A stretch of DNA of 64,000 nt, from NCBI RefSeq assembly GCF_027172205.1, contig NC_070614.1:31744501-31808500 (forward strand), written 5' to 3'. Source of the DNA: Podarcis raffonei (lineage: Eukaryota > Chordata > Lepidosauria > Squamata > Lacertidae). Positions 21,700 to 32,180 of this stretch are shown in pieces. The notes beneath the pieces were generated by a model, which ran no database searches, was not told the origin of the DNA, and worked only from the letters and a program-made list of their open reading frames with translations. The number at the start of each line of letters is the position of its first letter. The first letter of the stretch is position 1. The translations under genes were made by a program, and so were the position numbers.

Positions 21700-22746
21700 T
21701 TATTTAATTCCTCCTACAGCTCCCAGTTGTTGTTCGTCCTTTGTCGGTGGTTCTGTGTCCGTATCTAGTCTTGAAGGATGTCCTTCTCCTGGATAGGTCT
21801 CTTTCTGTAGGTCTTCTTCGTGTTCTCCCAGGAACTTGTCTTTATCACTCACTGTTTTTATTCTTCTTTTCTTCCCCTTGTATTTAAAAGACAGGCCTTG
21901 GGGAAACTCCCACCTGAATAGTATGTAGTTCCTTTTCAGTAGTGTCACCAAATCCTTGTAAGGACCTCTTGCATCCAAAATACTTTTGGGAATATCTTTA
22001 AAGATCTCAATATGGAAATCTTCAATTCGAAGGGTTGTTTGGTAGTGCAGGTTCAATATTTTATCTCTCTCTTCTTTGGATCTTAGAGTTATCAAGCAAT
22101 CTCTGGGTCTATTCTTCCTCTGCCTTATTCCCAACCTAAATGCACTCTCTATTTTGAACTCTTCTTCTTTCAAATCCTGCTTCCAAAAGTCAGAAAACTC
22201 TTTTGTCAAATAATCCACCAAGTTGTCTCCTTCCTTTTCCGGCACAAGTCTGATCCTTAAGTTCTTCTCCTTGCGTTGCATATCCTGCATAGAAAGTGTC
22301 AGTTCATACTCATCCAGTTTCCTGTACACCGGTGGAAGTTTCCCTTCAACAGCAGTAGCAATTTCCTTGGCTTCCTCAGCTATCTTTCGTGTTGTAGATG
22401 AATCTTCCAGTAGTTTCCCAATTGCTTCTGCATTGGAGTTCACTTTATTCCCGAGGTCAGTTATACCTTTAGTATTTAAATCAATTTTCCCAGAGATTTC
22501 TTCAATTTTCTTATTTGTTTCAGCACCTTGCTTCTTTAATTCCTCTAAAGAATCATTTATTTTCCCCAATGCCTTTGCAAACGCTTCTTCAGAAGACATT
22601 GTTTTCACTTTTGCCTTTGTGACAGCTGCAGTTCCCGAGGCCCCTGATACAGAGGCCCTTCTTTGCATAGAAAGATCAGCTTTGTATTGTCTACCAGATC
22701 TCAAAGTTGTTTCTTGTGAATCTTCTTTCTGTTTACCATCTGCCAT
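21700..22746 (-). CDS. L1 ORF1 protein (RNA-binding chaperone)
   Basis: A 348-residue protein that coats L1 RNA. The start is MADGKQKED (22744-22746); five upstream in-frame codons begin with GTG and are excluded. A low-complexity basic N-terminus (RSGRQYKADLSMQRR) is followed by a heptad-rich coiled coil (about 65-140: INDSLEELKKQ, IEEISGKIDLN). Next comes an RRM-like domain (about 160-250: KNLRIRLVPEKEG, RPRDCLITLRS), then a C-terminal domain (ARGPYKDLVTLLKRNY, FPQGLSFKYKGKKRR). The order is the standard one for vertebrate L1 ORF1p. The frame is intact. Confidence 0.93.
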   Translation of the reverse strand: MADGKQKEDSQETTLRSGRQYKADLSMQRRASVSGASGTAAVTKAKVKTMSSEEAFAKALGKINDSLEELKKQGAETNKKIEEISGKIDLNTKGITDLGNKVNSNAEAIGKLLEDSSTTRKIAEEAKEIATAVEGKLPPVYRKLDEYELTLSMQDMQRKEKNLRIRLVPEKEGDNLVDYLTKEFSDFWKQDLKEEEFKIESAFRLGIRQRKNRPRDCLITLRSKEERDKILNLHYQTTLRIEDFHIEIFKDIPKSILDARGPYKDLVTLLKRNYILFRWEFPQGLSFKYKGKKRRIKTVSDKDKFLGEHEEDLQKETYPGEGHPSRLDTDTEPPTKDEQQLGAVGGIK

Positions 22747-23709
22747 AACAAAGTCTTTCACTCAAGGTCATTCCCACACTCTTAAGCTGTCAAAAGAGAG
22801 AAGTTCTCAGGTTTTAAATTCCACTTGTTGCTGAAACTGTCCAAATCCTCTAGAGGGCGTAAAGTCAGTTCTTAAACTTTAAGTTGTTCCCACACTTCCG
22901 AAAGGCAAAAGCCCTCCAAGTCCCTTTCTTTGTAAAAGATCCAAATCAATAGTGTCCTGCAAGTAACTTACTATGTAGCAAAATACGATGTTTCAAGTTG
23001 AGAGTAACCAGAGTCTATATTGCAGTTACTTTCTAACCTTTTTTGTAACGACCGTCCTTAGCCGGTTCCTTTCCTCCGGCAGTCCGACCCCCAGGTAGAT
23101 GAGCAGCGGTAAACAGTTCAATCTCCTTTAAAACAGGCAGGGAATCCCTTTAAAATCTTCTTCCCCCCCCCTCCTGCCTTCTGGGGGGGGAGTTCTTTAC
23201 TTGGTGTTGGGTTTCTTGGCTCGTAAACTCTCCTGTCAAAAGTTACAGCTTAAATGCCTTTCGCTTTAATCTTGCTGCAGGACGGAAAGCAGACTTCCTT
23301 TTTAATGCTTATCCGTCTCGGTGCCCAATTTCTTTAATTTTAGTGTCCAATTATTAATGCAAGCTCAATCCTACTCACGGAAAGTTGCTCTTTTTTAATC
23401 CAAAATCTCCGGAAGAAGTCAGCGCTCTCCGCTAATGGCGACGCGGCTTCGCTTCGCAGGCTGGGTGAAAGCGACTCTCAGCACCGCTCCACGCACCCTC
23501 CGCTGATCTATAGCCTTTAAAAAGGCTATTTCACAACGTCGGGGGGGGGGCAAAGGTGCCCGCCGAGTCTCCGGTTCACAGGCTACGCGCCTGTGACTTT
23601 TGAAGGTCCTTGCTCCGCCGTGAGCTACGGGACCCGAACCCGCGAAGCAGATCTCTCCCGGAGCTCCGGGAGAAATCCGCCATTCAGCGCTGGCGCTAAC
23701 CCGGAAGTC
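22747..23709 (-). promoter_or_regulatory. L1 5' UTR
   Basis: About 960 bp between the 5' terminus and the ORF1 ATG, more GC-rich and CpG-rich than its surroundings towards the 5' end (23400-23709). By analogy with other L1s it should hold the internal pol II promoter; I did not identify individual sites. It includes a 10-base homopolymer 'cccccccccc' on the sense strand near 23540. The 101-codon open frame here is not a recognised protein. Confidence 0.7.
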
Positions 23710-23723
23710 CAAGCCACCATCCA
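23710..23723. repeat. L1 target-site duplication, right copy
   Basis: caagccaccatcca, identical to 17653-17666. Confidence 0.95.
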
Positions 23724-24500
23724 ATTGTTGGAGGGACTGCTCTCCAGATTTGTGTAGTGTTTACTTCTTAGCTTTTCATCTCCTGAAGAAATCCTGCAAG
23801 GCAGCAGAGGTTTAGGATTGGAGTTTTCCTTCTCCTAAATGGGCTACCTTCCCAGTTTGACAAGCTCCATCTGCCCCACTTCCCTCTACAGCACCTGCAG
23901 AAACCACCTTCTCTACCACTTGACCGACCATTGGTCTTGTTTGCTCAATCAGCCACAATGAGATCCGCTGAATCTTTGCATGCGGGGGAAGTCCTTAATT
24001 CACCAAGGGTTTGAGACCCATTGGCCACCCTCGGCTGGTTTAGCTGGCCAGGCAAAGCTGTTCCCAATTTGTGGCCACTGTCACATGCTGACAGCTCCTA
24101 GGATCCACAGGTGAGAGCTGAGTGCAGGTTGGGGACCAAAGGTCAACAAACTGCCCCAGAAGGAGCATGACATATCCCCCACCAGAGGTACTGTCCCTCC
24201 CCTAACACCTCATGCACCCCATTAGTATTTAGCTGCCTTAGTATTTAAGAAATAATTATGGAACTGTCTTATCCAATGTTAGCCCCTTGGTGAGGAGGTG
24301 ATTTGCTTGAAAATAAGAAAAATAGTTGCTAATTGGGAGAGTGAGCAAACACTATTGGAGGATAAACCAAGTGTGTGTCATGTGATATGTGTAAACCAGC
24401 CTTTGGTGTGGCATAAGATGCTGCCTCATTCTTGGTCTTTAAGTAGGGAATTGAGTGGGGCAGGGAGTGCCGACTTATATGTTGCCTCAGCCCGAAAAAT
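23724..24500. other. Intronic DNA of OR14 gene 3, nothing recognised
   Basis: No gene is seen. It has no obvious counterpart in the shorter introns of OR14 genes 1 and 2, so it may be an older insertion of unknown type. Homology to those introns resumes near 24540 ('agcctactctggatttgtgt'). Confidence 0.4.
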
Positions 24501-24997
24501 GCCTTGGATCAGCCCCAACTGACCTGCTGGTCCTCCTGCTAGCCTACTCTGGATTTGTGTTCTGGTGCAGTCAGCTTATGCAAACAAATAATTTATCACA
24601 TCAGTGTCTACTCATGGGAGAAGTATAATGGTGGGAGGCTGAATTGGTTGTAAGACCACTTTTTCCCTAATTGCTTGCAATTTCATTATTTTTCTTTTGG
24701 TCAGATTTCTCAGTTAAGTGTACAAAGATGCTTACATGTTACTTCCACATCTTGGAAGTCTCACTTTGATGTTTCCCACAGACATACTGCTGCCCCCGCC
24801 CCCCAGTTAATGCATACTGCTTGTATTATTACACTTTAATGACATTGACTTCAGTGAATGGGAAATTTCAAAGGGAATGTTGTTGTGTAAGAGAAATGTA
24901 GGTGGTGTGCCAAGGAATAAGGAGGGGGAAAGTGTCAGACTTTTATCACTGTAGATAGTATTAAATTTACATTTTTTAAAATTAAAATAAAACTTAC

Positions 24998-25130
24998 CTA
25001 ACCCCTTTAAGAGCAGTTGGCTCTCAATGTGGGTCAATGGCATTTTTGGGGTGTAGCTGCTTTAGGTTATGACTGGTCATGCATCATCGGAGAGTCTTTC
25101 ACCTGCTTTTCAGATTTGACTGAATATTGT
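24998..25130 (-). other. Presumed non-coding 5' exon of OR14 gene 3
   Basis: The donor at 24997/24998 is in the conserved context (GTTAG|GTAAGT). The interval aligns with the 5' exons of genes 1 and 2. The 5' edge is an estimate. Confidence 0.45.
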
Positions 25131-25183
25131 GTGGCAGCTCCTTTCTAAACTGGCTTTTTAAAGATGCGCATGTAGAAAGGAGG

Positions 25184-25227
25184 TTAATTGGATGTGCACT
25201 TTGGTACTTTGACAAATTGCTCCCAAG
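25184..25227 (-). promoter_or_regulatory. Conserved OR14 promoter block, gene 3 (TATA-like word lost)
   Basis: It keeps the complement of TTAATTG (25184-25190) and an altered O/E-like word (TTGCTCCCAAG, 25217-25227). At the position of the TATA-like words in genes 1 and 2 it reads 'ctttctaaactgg', with no TATA-like sequence. Confidence 0.45.
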
Positions 25228-25665
25228 TGTCCAAACAATAACTTTCATAACAATAATTTTCACCCCATTATTGCTTCTTCTGATTTTGTCAGAAATGTAA
25301 TCAAATAAATATTACATGCACGTTTTGCCTGAATTGGCAATGGCAGAGAATTTTGGTTCACTCTACGTTTTGGAGTGAGCTTAAACATTTTGTCCCTCTG
25401 GGTCCCATGTGCGGATTGCAACAGAGATATGGAGATGAATCTGTTTTGCATATTTATGTATTTAAAAGCTGATGCAGAGTCTGCCTTATTTCTTTTTAAA
25501 TGTTCAAAGCAGCTAGTAATGTGACTGTCATGTGGGTAAAAAAGTCATATAAAGTGCTTCCAGGGACCACATGTCATAACAAAGAGTTATAGATACAGAT
25601 ATCAATGTAGGCAGCCATCTTGCTTCCTGGGAACATTTTTCAAAACTATGCAACTGTGAACTGCC
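25228..25665. other. Intergenic, nothing recognised
   Basis: The left part continues the OR14 flank homology to about 25310. After that nothing is recognised. Confidence 0.4.
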
Positions 25666-25675
25666 CAGAGTGATG

Positions 25676-26070
25676 TGTCACAAGTCTGCTCACCTTTCAC
25701 AGTGGGCAGCATTGCAGCCGGGCAGCTGGGTCACAACAGTATGCCAGCTTAGGGGGCAGAGAGTTGCTGCCTTCACCCTGCGTCATGCCAGCTGTGTTGT
25801 TGTTGCTGGAGTTCTGCCCTTGTTGGATAGCCCCAGCCAATCAGAACTCTGTGTGGGCTGCGGGCACATTTAACCATGGCACAACCAGCTGGCACCCTCT
25901 CTTTCTCTCCATCGCTGGCCTAAGCCAAACGGCTCACATTCGTAACCAATAAAGTTGTGACCTATTTGAACCCATAAACCAAAATACTTTGTGTCTGTGT
26001 GCTTTATTGTTCTCCAGGGAACTTTGTGGCTCGTGTGGCTTGGAACTTGTGGCTTGGAACTTGCCACGCA
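25676..26070 (+). mobile_element. Possible solo LTR-like fossil
   Basis: The stretch has the layout of an LTR: a promoter-like left part, an AATAAA-type word ('accaataaagttgtgac'), a TTTGTGTCTGTGTGC-like region and a TG...CA frame. I found no clear flanking duplication and no internal retroviral sequence. Family and age are not assigned; low confidence. Confidence 0.25.
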
Positions 26071-27635
26071 ATTCTATTCTTTTGCTCTTGATGAAGAGTA
26101 CTGTGTATGAGTAGTATTCAACTTTTTGAAAAAGCTCACCTGCTTCCCCTTGTACAGGAGACACAAATGTGTATCAGACATTTCAATTGTACCGCAAGAT
26201 AAGAGACAAGAGTGGAACAATAAAATAAAGCCACTGACTGCAAAATATACATTGCCATACACTTAACACATACAGCTCACAGAATATTGCCCACAGTAGC
26301 TATTTCTGAAATCAAATAACTTAAGTTGTTTAGCAATCCCACAGTGCCCCCTTCAGTTTGCAATGTATCAGTGATTTTAAGGAACAGAAGTTAATTTAAA
26401 TTGTTAAAGAAGTTAGCTGGGGTGGGCAAATGTGCTCCCCCCCCCCAAATAAGGAAAGCGAAAAAGTAGCAAAAAGACAATATGCACTACAAAGGTAATT
26501 AGTAGTGCTGAGCTGAACCCCCCCCCCAAATGAAGCATTTGTCACACAACATAAGAAGTCAGATATTATTTCACAGAATGAGTCTCTGAAGATTTTGTGA
26601 ATATTGTGTGTGGATAAGGAGAATGCCTGTTTCACAGTGAAAACCAAATTATACTGATGAGACAATGTAACTTTCCATTTTGGAATTCTTGTGTTTTCTT
26701 ATGTTGCAAGGAGCAATGCCCCCAAGTGTGCATATCCCCAAGCTCAATAGATAATACTAAACACTGCAGACATCCCCAACACACACACAAAACAATTATA
26801 GAGAAAGTTTATCCCTCTAGAAGAGAACATGAGGACTGAAATACTTAGATTTCTTTCTCCCCCTTTGCTTTCTCTTTTCCCTTGGTTTTATAATCTTCAA
26901 AGATTTCTGCTTCCATGGAGCCTCCAAATGAATACCAACATTCCTACTGACTCCCACATCACATCTTCTGACGCCTGATAGCCCAGAGTTAAGATTCTGC
27001 TATTTAATTAACTGCTTAATATCCTAAAGCTCAGACAATTATTTTTGTTTCCTTCAAACACCCCCCTCCCCGCAAAAGTGGCTACCTAGATAAGTGCTGT
27101 CAAATGAGGGAATCAACGTTTTCTCCATCTTTAAATCAGGTACAAGCAAAAATAATAATAATTTATTTTCTTGTTATCCATTAATTGCATCTGTGTGCAT
27201 GGTATGAATTTAATGCCATTTTGTTCCAATCATCTGTGAAGAATATTATCTTGTGTGAAATGTTTTAGTTTTGCAGGGTTCATCCTTTTCAAACTGGAGT
27301 AACATATAGCTAAATGCCAATAAACTTATGTTTTTATAGCAAAGAGTAGGGAGGGATACAGTAGAGGTTTATTAAGTTTGTCTAACCACCTTAAAGCCAT
27401 CCAGATTGGTGACCAATTTGCGGTTGCAAACTTCCATAGATTACTAACAATTTTTTGTGTGAAAGCTTTTTAGCTGTCCCGGTTCTCCCACCATTCATTG
27501 GTTTGCCTCAAGATCTAGTATTATGGAGGAGGAAGAAGAATTTTCTTTTTTACCCCTTTTCCCAACCAAAAAGCCAAGCAGTGTAACCTTTCCTTGAAAG
27601 GAATTTGTTTCAGCTCTGTGTTCGTTTTGGTTGCC
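26071..27635. other. Intergenic, nothing recognised
   Basis: About 1.5 kb of AT-rich DNA with poly(C) runs near 26440 and 26520. No gene, RNA or nameable repeat. Confidence 0.45.
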
Positions 27636-27639
27636 TCCC

Positions 27640-28390
27640 CTCACCCCTTTCTGAACTCTACAATATACTTTTTGAAGTGTGGCAACCAGAACTGTATACA
27701 GTATTCCAAATGTGGTGTGGTTGCACTATAAATATTTTTGAACCATTACAAAATTGGTGGGTTTATTTTTAATCCCTTTCCTAACTGATCCCTCATATGG
27801 GATTTGGCTTTTTCTCAGCTGCTGCTCACTAAGTCAACATATCCATTGAGCTATCATGATGAATGCAGGTTATCTTGGGCTTGCTGATCTGAAGGTTGGC
27901 AGTTCGAATCCCTGCGATGGAGTAAGCTCCCATTGCTCTGTCCCAGCTTCTGCCAACCTAGCAGTTCGAAAACATGCCAGTGCAAGTAGATAAATAGGTA
28001 GGAAGGTAAGAGGCATTTCCATGTGCTCTGGTTTCCATCAAGGTGTTCCATTGTTCCAGAAGCGGTTTAGTAATGCTTGCTCTTCATGACCTGGAAAGAT
28101 GTCTATGGACAAACGCCGGCTCCCTCAGCCTGAAAGTGAGATGAGTGCCACAACCCCATAGTCACCTTTGACTGGACTTAACCATCCAGGGGTCCTTAAC
28201 CCTTATCTTTATTGGTCAGTCATTGTCTGCTATGACCCCATTGGGTACATGTGTGCAGTCAGGGCTTTTTGTCTCATAGTGCATCACCTCTCACTTATTA
28301 ACAGTGAACCATATTTGCTATTTTGTTGCCCATTCAGCCAGTGTGGAGACTCCCTTTAGAAGCCTGTCACAATCCTTTTTCTGGTTTTGG
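27640..28390 (-). mobile_element. CR1-like LINE fragment split by a SINE
   Basis: Plus-strand words 'gtggcaaccagaactgtata', 'cagtattccaaatgtggtg' and 'tttttctcagctgctgctca' (27690-27860) come first. They are followed after the SINE by 'gctatgaccccattgggta', 'gtgcatcacctctcactta' and 'tattttgttgcccattcagc' (28213-28340). These are consecutive parts of a widespread amniote CR1-type sequence read on the minus strand. The SINE at 27867-28211 therefore interrupts one older element. Confidence 0.75.
27867..28211 (+). mobile_element. Sauria SINE, copy 3 (5'-truncated)
   Basis: It contains the B box variant 'agttcgaatccctgcgatgg', 'aacctagcagttcgaaaac', 'agtagataaataggtagg' and a tail 'ggggtccttaacccttatct'. 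It lacks the first ~30 bp of the family and is more diverged than copies 2 and 4. It is inserted in a CR1-like fragment. Confidence 0.85.
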
Positions 28391-28867
28391 CACTTACATG
28401 TTAGTCTTGACTAGGGAAGGGATTCCCACAAATGACAGCATGTTCCCTCAGATGTTCCCTCAGAAAATCCAGAACTTTGACACTAGAATGTTACAGAAAA
28501 GGTTTTATTTATTTAACAATTTTAGTCACAACTTTTTGGCTCAGATTATTTAAATCATTTTTTCTCCTTTCTACTTGTTTGTTTGTTTGTTTTTATTGTA
28601 TTGCTCTATACCTAAGTCACGCCATAACTATAGTTCTCCAGGAAATTTTCAAAAACAAAATACTTAAACAATTTAAAATTCCCCATCAACAAGGATATAA
28701 TTAGCTAAAGCAGCACTAGGACTATTATTATAAATCAGACCAGAAGGCTAAAATTGACACATTCAATATATTCAATGGTTTAGTCTCAACTTTATAATGC
28801 ATAGTAGTAATGCCACATTGATGTTTCTTTCGTCGGGCTCTTTTGGTTACAGTTCAATGATGGCACA
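28391..28867. other. 5' flank of OR6-like gene 1
   Basis: Non-coding. The last bases hold an acceptor 'ggctcttttggttacag' (AG at about 28852-28853) that is shared with OR6-like gene 2, so a 5' UTR intron probably ends here. The first exon and promoter were not located. Confidence 0.5.
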
Positions 28868-29836
28868 ATGATCCTGAATGAAAAAGAAAATATCTCAGGA
28901 ACAGTTGTGACAGAGTTCGTGCTGATTGGATTCTCTAGTCTGCAGAAGATGCAGCTGCCATTGTTCTGCCTCTTCCTGGTCATATATGTGTTGTCAGTAA
29001 TTGGCAATGGTCTGATCATCCTCATAATCCGCCTCGATGCACGCCTGCATACCCCTATGTACTATTTTCTCAGCAACCTTGCCTGGTTGGAGATGATCAT
29101 CACCACCACAGTCACACCTAAGATGCTCAGCCTTCTCATCACAAAGAAAAAAACCATATCCTTCTTTGGATGTGCTGTTCAGCTAACACTGTACTTCCTT
29201 TGTGGGACCACAGAAGTTCTCCTATTAGGAATCATGTCTGTGGATCGCTACTTGGCCATCTGCAACCCACTGCGCTACACGGCCATCATGAGTAACCAGG
29301 TCTGCATGCTGATGATGCTTTTCTGCTGGTTTGGAAGTTTCTTTTGTGTTGCAATTAGTGCCGTTTTCAAGACAGGCCTTCCTTATTGTGGCCCCAATGT
29401 CATTGATCATTTCTTCTGTGATACTGGCCCCTTGTTAAAGTTGGTCTGTGCAGACACCACTCTGGTTGAAACCGTAGAATTTTCCTCATCCTGTTTCACA
29501 CTCCTGAGTTCCGTCTCTGTGACAGCTGTCTCCTACCTAAGCATCATTTTCACTGTGATCAGGATGCCTTCAGCGCAAGGCAGGAGGAAAGCCTTCAGCA
29601 CATTCAGCTCCCATATCACTGTGGCCACCCTCTATTATGGCAGCTCCATATTCATCTATGTCAGACCACCTGGAAGTTCTTCTATGAATTTTAATAAGGT
29701 GGCCACTGTGTTCAACTCTGTGATAACTCCATTCCTTAATCCACTCATCTATAGCTTTAGAAACAAAGTGGTCAAGGATGTGCTAAATGATGCAGTGAAG
29801 AAAATTGGTGCAATATTTAGGAAAACAGTCGATTAG
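28868..29836 (+). CDS. Olfactory receptor, OR6-like class II (gene 1)
   Basis: An intact odorant receptor of 322 residues. It starts MILNEKENISGTVVTEFVLI, with an N-glycosylation site NIS. Hallmarks are GN (46-47) in TM1, LHTPMYYFLSN (60-70), SVDRYLAICNPLRY (124-137), FFCD in extracellular loop 2, RKAFSTFSSHITVA at TM6 and TPFLNPLIYSFRN in TM7. The usual Cys of KAFSTCxSH is Phe here. The GTVVTEF start and GTTE…MSVDRYLAICNPL resemble OR6X/OR6M-type mammalian receptors, but subfamily is an inference. A four-codon open frame ATG ATG GCA CAA TGA overlaps the start codon. A poly(A) signal AATAAA follows at 29963-29968. Confidence 0.94.
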   Translation: MILNEKENISGTVVTEFVLIGFSSLQKMQLPLFCLFLVIYVLSVIGNGLIILIIRLDARLHTPMYYFLSNLAWLEMIITTTVTPKMLSLLITKKKTISFFGCAVQLTLYFLCGTTEVLLLGIMSVDRYLAICNPLRYTAIMSNQVCMLMMLFCWFGSFFCVAISAVFKTGLPYCGPNVIDHFFCDTGPLLKLVCADTTLVETVEFSSSCFTLLSSVSVTAVSYLSIIFTVIRMPSAQGRRKAFSTFSSHITVATLYYGSSIFIYVRPPGSSSMNFNKVATVFNSVITPFLNPLIYSFRNKVVKDVLNDAVKKIGAIFRKTVD

Positions 29837-29962
29837 GCATCTCTTGCTTCTTTGTCACTCAAGTTCCTAACTTAACTTAGAACCTTTCTGTTATGCCTTG
29901 TCAAATATCATCCTTTCTCAAGTACATCTTAGAGGAGATGGAACTGCAAAAGTGCTTTGGAT

Positions 29963-29968
29963 AATAAA
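29963..29968 (+). terminator. Poly(A) signal of OR6-like gene 1
   Basis: AATAAA, about 130 bp after the stop. The surrounding 'ataaatatca' context recurs after OR6-like gene 2 at 36018-36023. Confidence 0.6.
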
Positions 29969-32029
29969 TATCAGATTTTTTGTGTCTGCTTCCTTAGCTG
30001 CTGCTAACAGAGCACCATTTTGATGGCAGCACATCATATATAAGCCAACTGTCACTTCTGGGGTCACTAGCACCATCGGACAGAGACCTAGCTCTTGCAA
30101 AATGAGAAGACTGGAGTTTTAGTCCCAACTGTGATCAATAACACCTCATCAGAAAGCCCAATATTTATGATTGAGTTATCATTTTTGTGGACATTGTCAT
30201 ACTTCAATAATTGCTTTCTTCTGCATTTTTTAATATCCGGAGTACTGAAACATTATTTAATAGCAGGACATGGTGTTTTAGTCTTAAATAAACCCACAAA
30301 CCATGTAAAAATGTTGAAATAGTTCATTTCTTCACAGCTTCTTTTCAATTCCTATAAGTTCAGGAGATGGGGTGAAATATCTTAATGAATACACTTGGTT
30401 TCCCAATAAATATAAGAAATACTCATGTCAGAAGGCTTGCAATAGACATTGCATCCAGGCAACAGTAATCTGGTAAATGATGTAAATCAGGCAGGCATTC
30501 CCACAGGAATTCAATGGCTGTGAGGTTTAACGCACAGAATTATTGTTAAATGTCAATATTCACTAGGTTTCTGACATGTTAACAATTACTATCCAAAATT
30601 TGGTGAATGTTACTCATACTAGTTTGCTTTAAAATGTTTATAGTAATATATATGAGCATTCAAATACTTTATTTGACAAGTAGGGAAGTGTGCAACCAAA
30701 ACCTTGACATTCATAGAAATTGACAAAATTTGCTTGTAAATGTTGACACCAACACTTATCAAATCTGGACATTTCCCACAACGGGGGGTGGGGAGCTGTG
30801 AACCTTCTTCATTGCTGCTCATTAACAACAGCTCTCTGTGAAGGAAAGGAGAATGGGTACAAACTCATGCCATCCACTACAGATTGCCTACCCCCATCCA
30901 ATAATTAAAGTTCTAGATTTCAAATATCAAGGAACAAATGTAGTAGAAACAATTGGAAGCTGGATTATTCCAATTATATAATTGTTGGGCCTATAATTTA
31001 AAATCTACTTGGTTAATATCTAAAAGCAGCAGGTTCTTGCATACCTACGTATATCTACCAACAATAGCATCCTAATATAAAATTTTATAGTGATGTTGAT
31101 TGTTAAAAAGTTTAATAAATGTTACAGAATAACTAGAAATAACCAGCATATTATCAGTTTGTTTTAGTTTAAATCAGAAACATATGGTCTCCTAACACTC
31201 TTGGGAACCTTGAAATTTCAGTGTTATTGTCTAGAATCTCTAATAGTTTCTGCATTCTGTATTCATTCCAACTTATTTGCTCCCACCCCCCATGAGAATA
31301 ATTAACTTACTACAACTTCATTTCAATTCTATTGCTCCTTTTCATTAAAATGCATTTCTTTATACATTCATTAAGATTTTCCACAACCCTCTTGACGGCA
31401 AGTTCTTTTGAGAAATGTAGGTAAAGACAATTGGAGTAATTGTCTTCAAGGGGTTTAAAGGGACATGATGCAGCAGTCGTGCATGCTGAATTTTTCAACT
31501 TTCATAATCCAAAAATTAGGGGTACTAAAAGGTTGTAACATGACTTGGGTATTCAAATGGTATTTTTATTAAATTGATATGATTTAGTTTTGCTTGGTGA
31601 GTAAAATATAAAATTAGTAAAATTAGTAAAATTAATAAAAAATAGAAATCATTAAAAAGATTGTCAAGTACTTGCAGTTTTATTATTATTATTATTATTA
31701 TTCAGCATTAGCTGACATTTTCAGAAGGTAAAATAAAATTCTTTGGTTTTCAAAAAGCAGTTTATGTGTTTCATCATCAAACATAAGTTTGCCAAGTAAA
31801 ATGTGCAATCACTGAAATAATAGCGGATTTGAATTTCTTGTACCTTAAAACATATTTTTAACCCATTTTGCTTCAGGATTTTTGTATAAGGTGCACCTAC
31901 TCCTTGCATTCATGACAACAGTGTTTTCCTCCTGGACATAATTAATGTTCTCCTGTATAAACACCTGATGGACTTGAAAAATAAATTGTATCACTAGTCA
32001 AGGCACTTAATTGACCTTCAAACTTGCCA
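29969..32029. other. Intergenic, nothing recognised
   Basis: About 2 kb between the first OR6-like gene and a CR1 tail. A (TTA)n run is at 31680-31702. No gene is recognised. Confidence 0.45.
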
Positions 32030-32180
32030 TTGCAGACCGTGGAATGGATTCCATTTCCTCATTGGGAGGTTTTAAGCAGAGGTTTGATGGCCATCAAACA
32101 TGGATGCATTGCAAGTGATTGGACTAGATGACCCTCAGGGTCCCTTCCAACTCTACAATTCTGTGATTCTATGATTTTTT
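32030..32180 (+). mobile_element. CR1 LINE 3' end fragment
   Basis: A short 3' piece of CR1: 'ggttttaagcagaggtttg', 'gattggactagatgaccctc', 'cttccaactctacaattctg' and the tail 'tgattctatgatt'. Confidence 0.8.

Larger units (their letters stand above)
17667..23709 (-). mobile_element. Full-length L1 LINE with intact ORFs
   Basis: A non-LTR retrotransposon of about 6043 bp. It is flanked by a perfect 14-bp duplication 'caagccaccatcca' (17653-17666 and 23710-23723). It begins on its sense strand with GACTTCCGGGTTAGCGCC, has a GC-rich 5' region (about 22747-23709), ORF1, a 7-nt gap, ORF2, a 3' UTR and a short A-run. Full length, both frames open and the perfect duplication indicate a young, possibly still competent insertion. 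The duplication start (sense ...caat|tggatgg...) is not the usual TT|AAAA-type L1 endonuclease site. Confidence 0.95.
16377..24997 (-). other. Enlarged 5' UTR intron of OR14 gene 3
   Basis: The donor GTTAG|GTAAGT (exon edge 24998) and the acceptor before the coding exon match those of genes 1 and 2, but the interval is about 8.6 kb instead of about 1.05 kb. The extra length is the CR1 fragment at 17098-17603, the full-length L1 at 17667-23709 and some unassigned DNA at 23724-24500. The L1 is in the same orientation as the gene. Confidence 0.6.

Noticed and set aside
22223-22834. Plus-strand open frame of 203 codons
   Set aside because: It is antisense to L1 ORF1, rich in Ser and Phe as expected of such a shadow, and has no known domain.
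25676-26070. Clear solo LTR
   Set aside because: The layout fits, but without a flanking duplication or a second copy it is kept only as a low-confidence feature.
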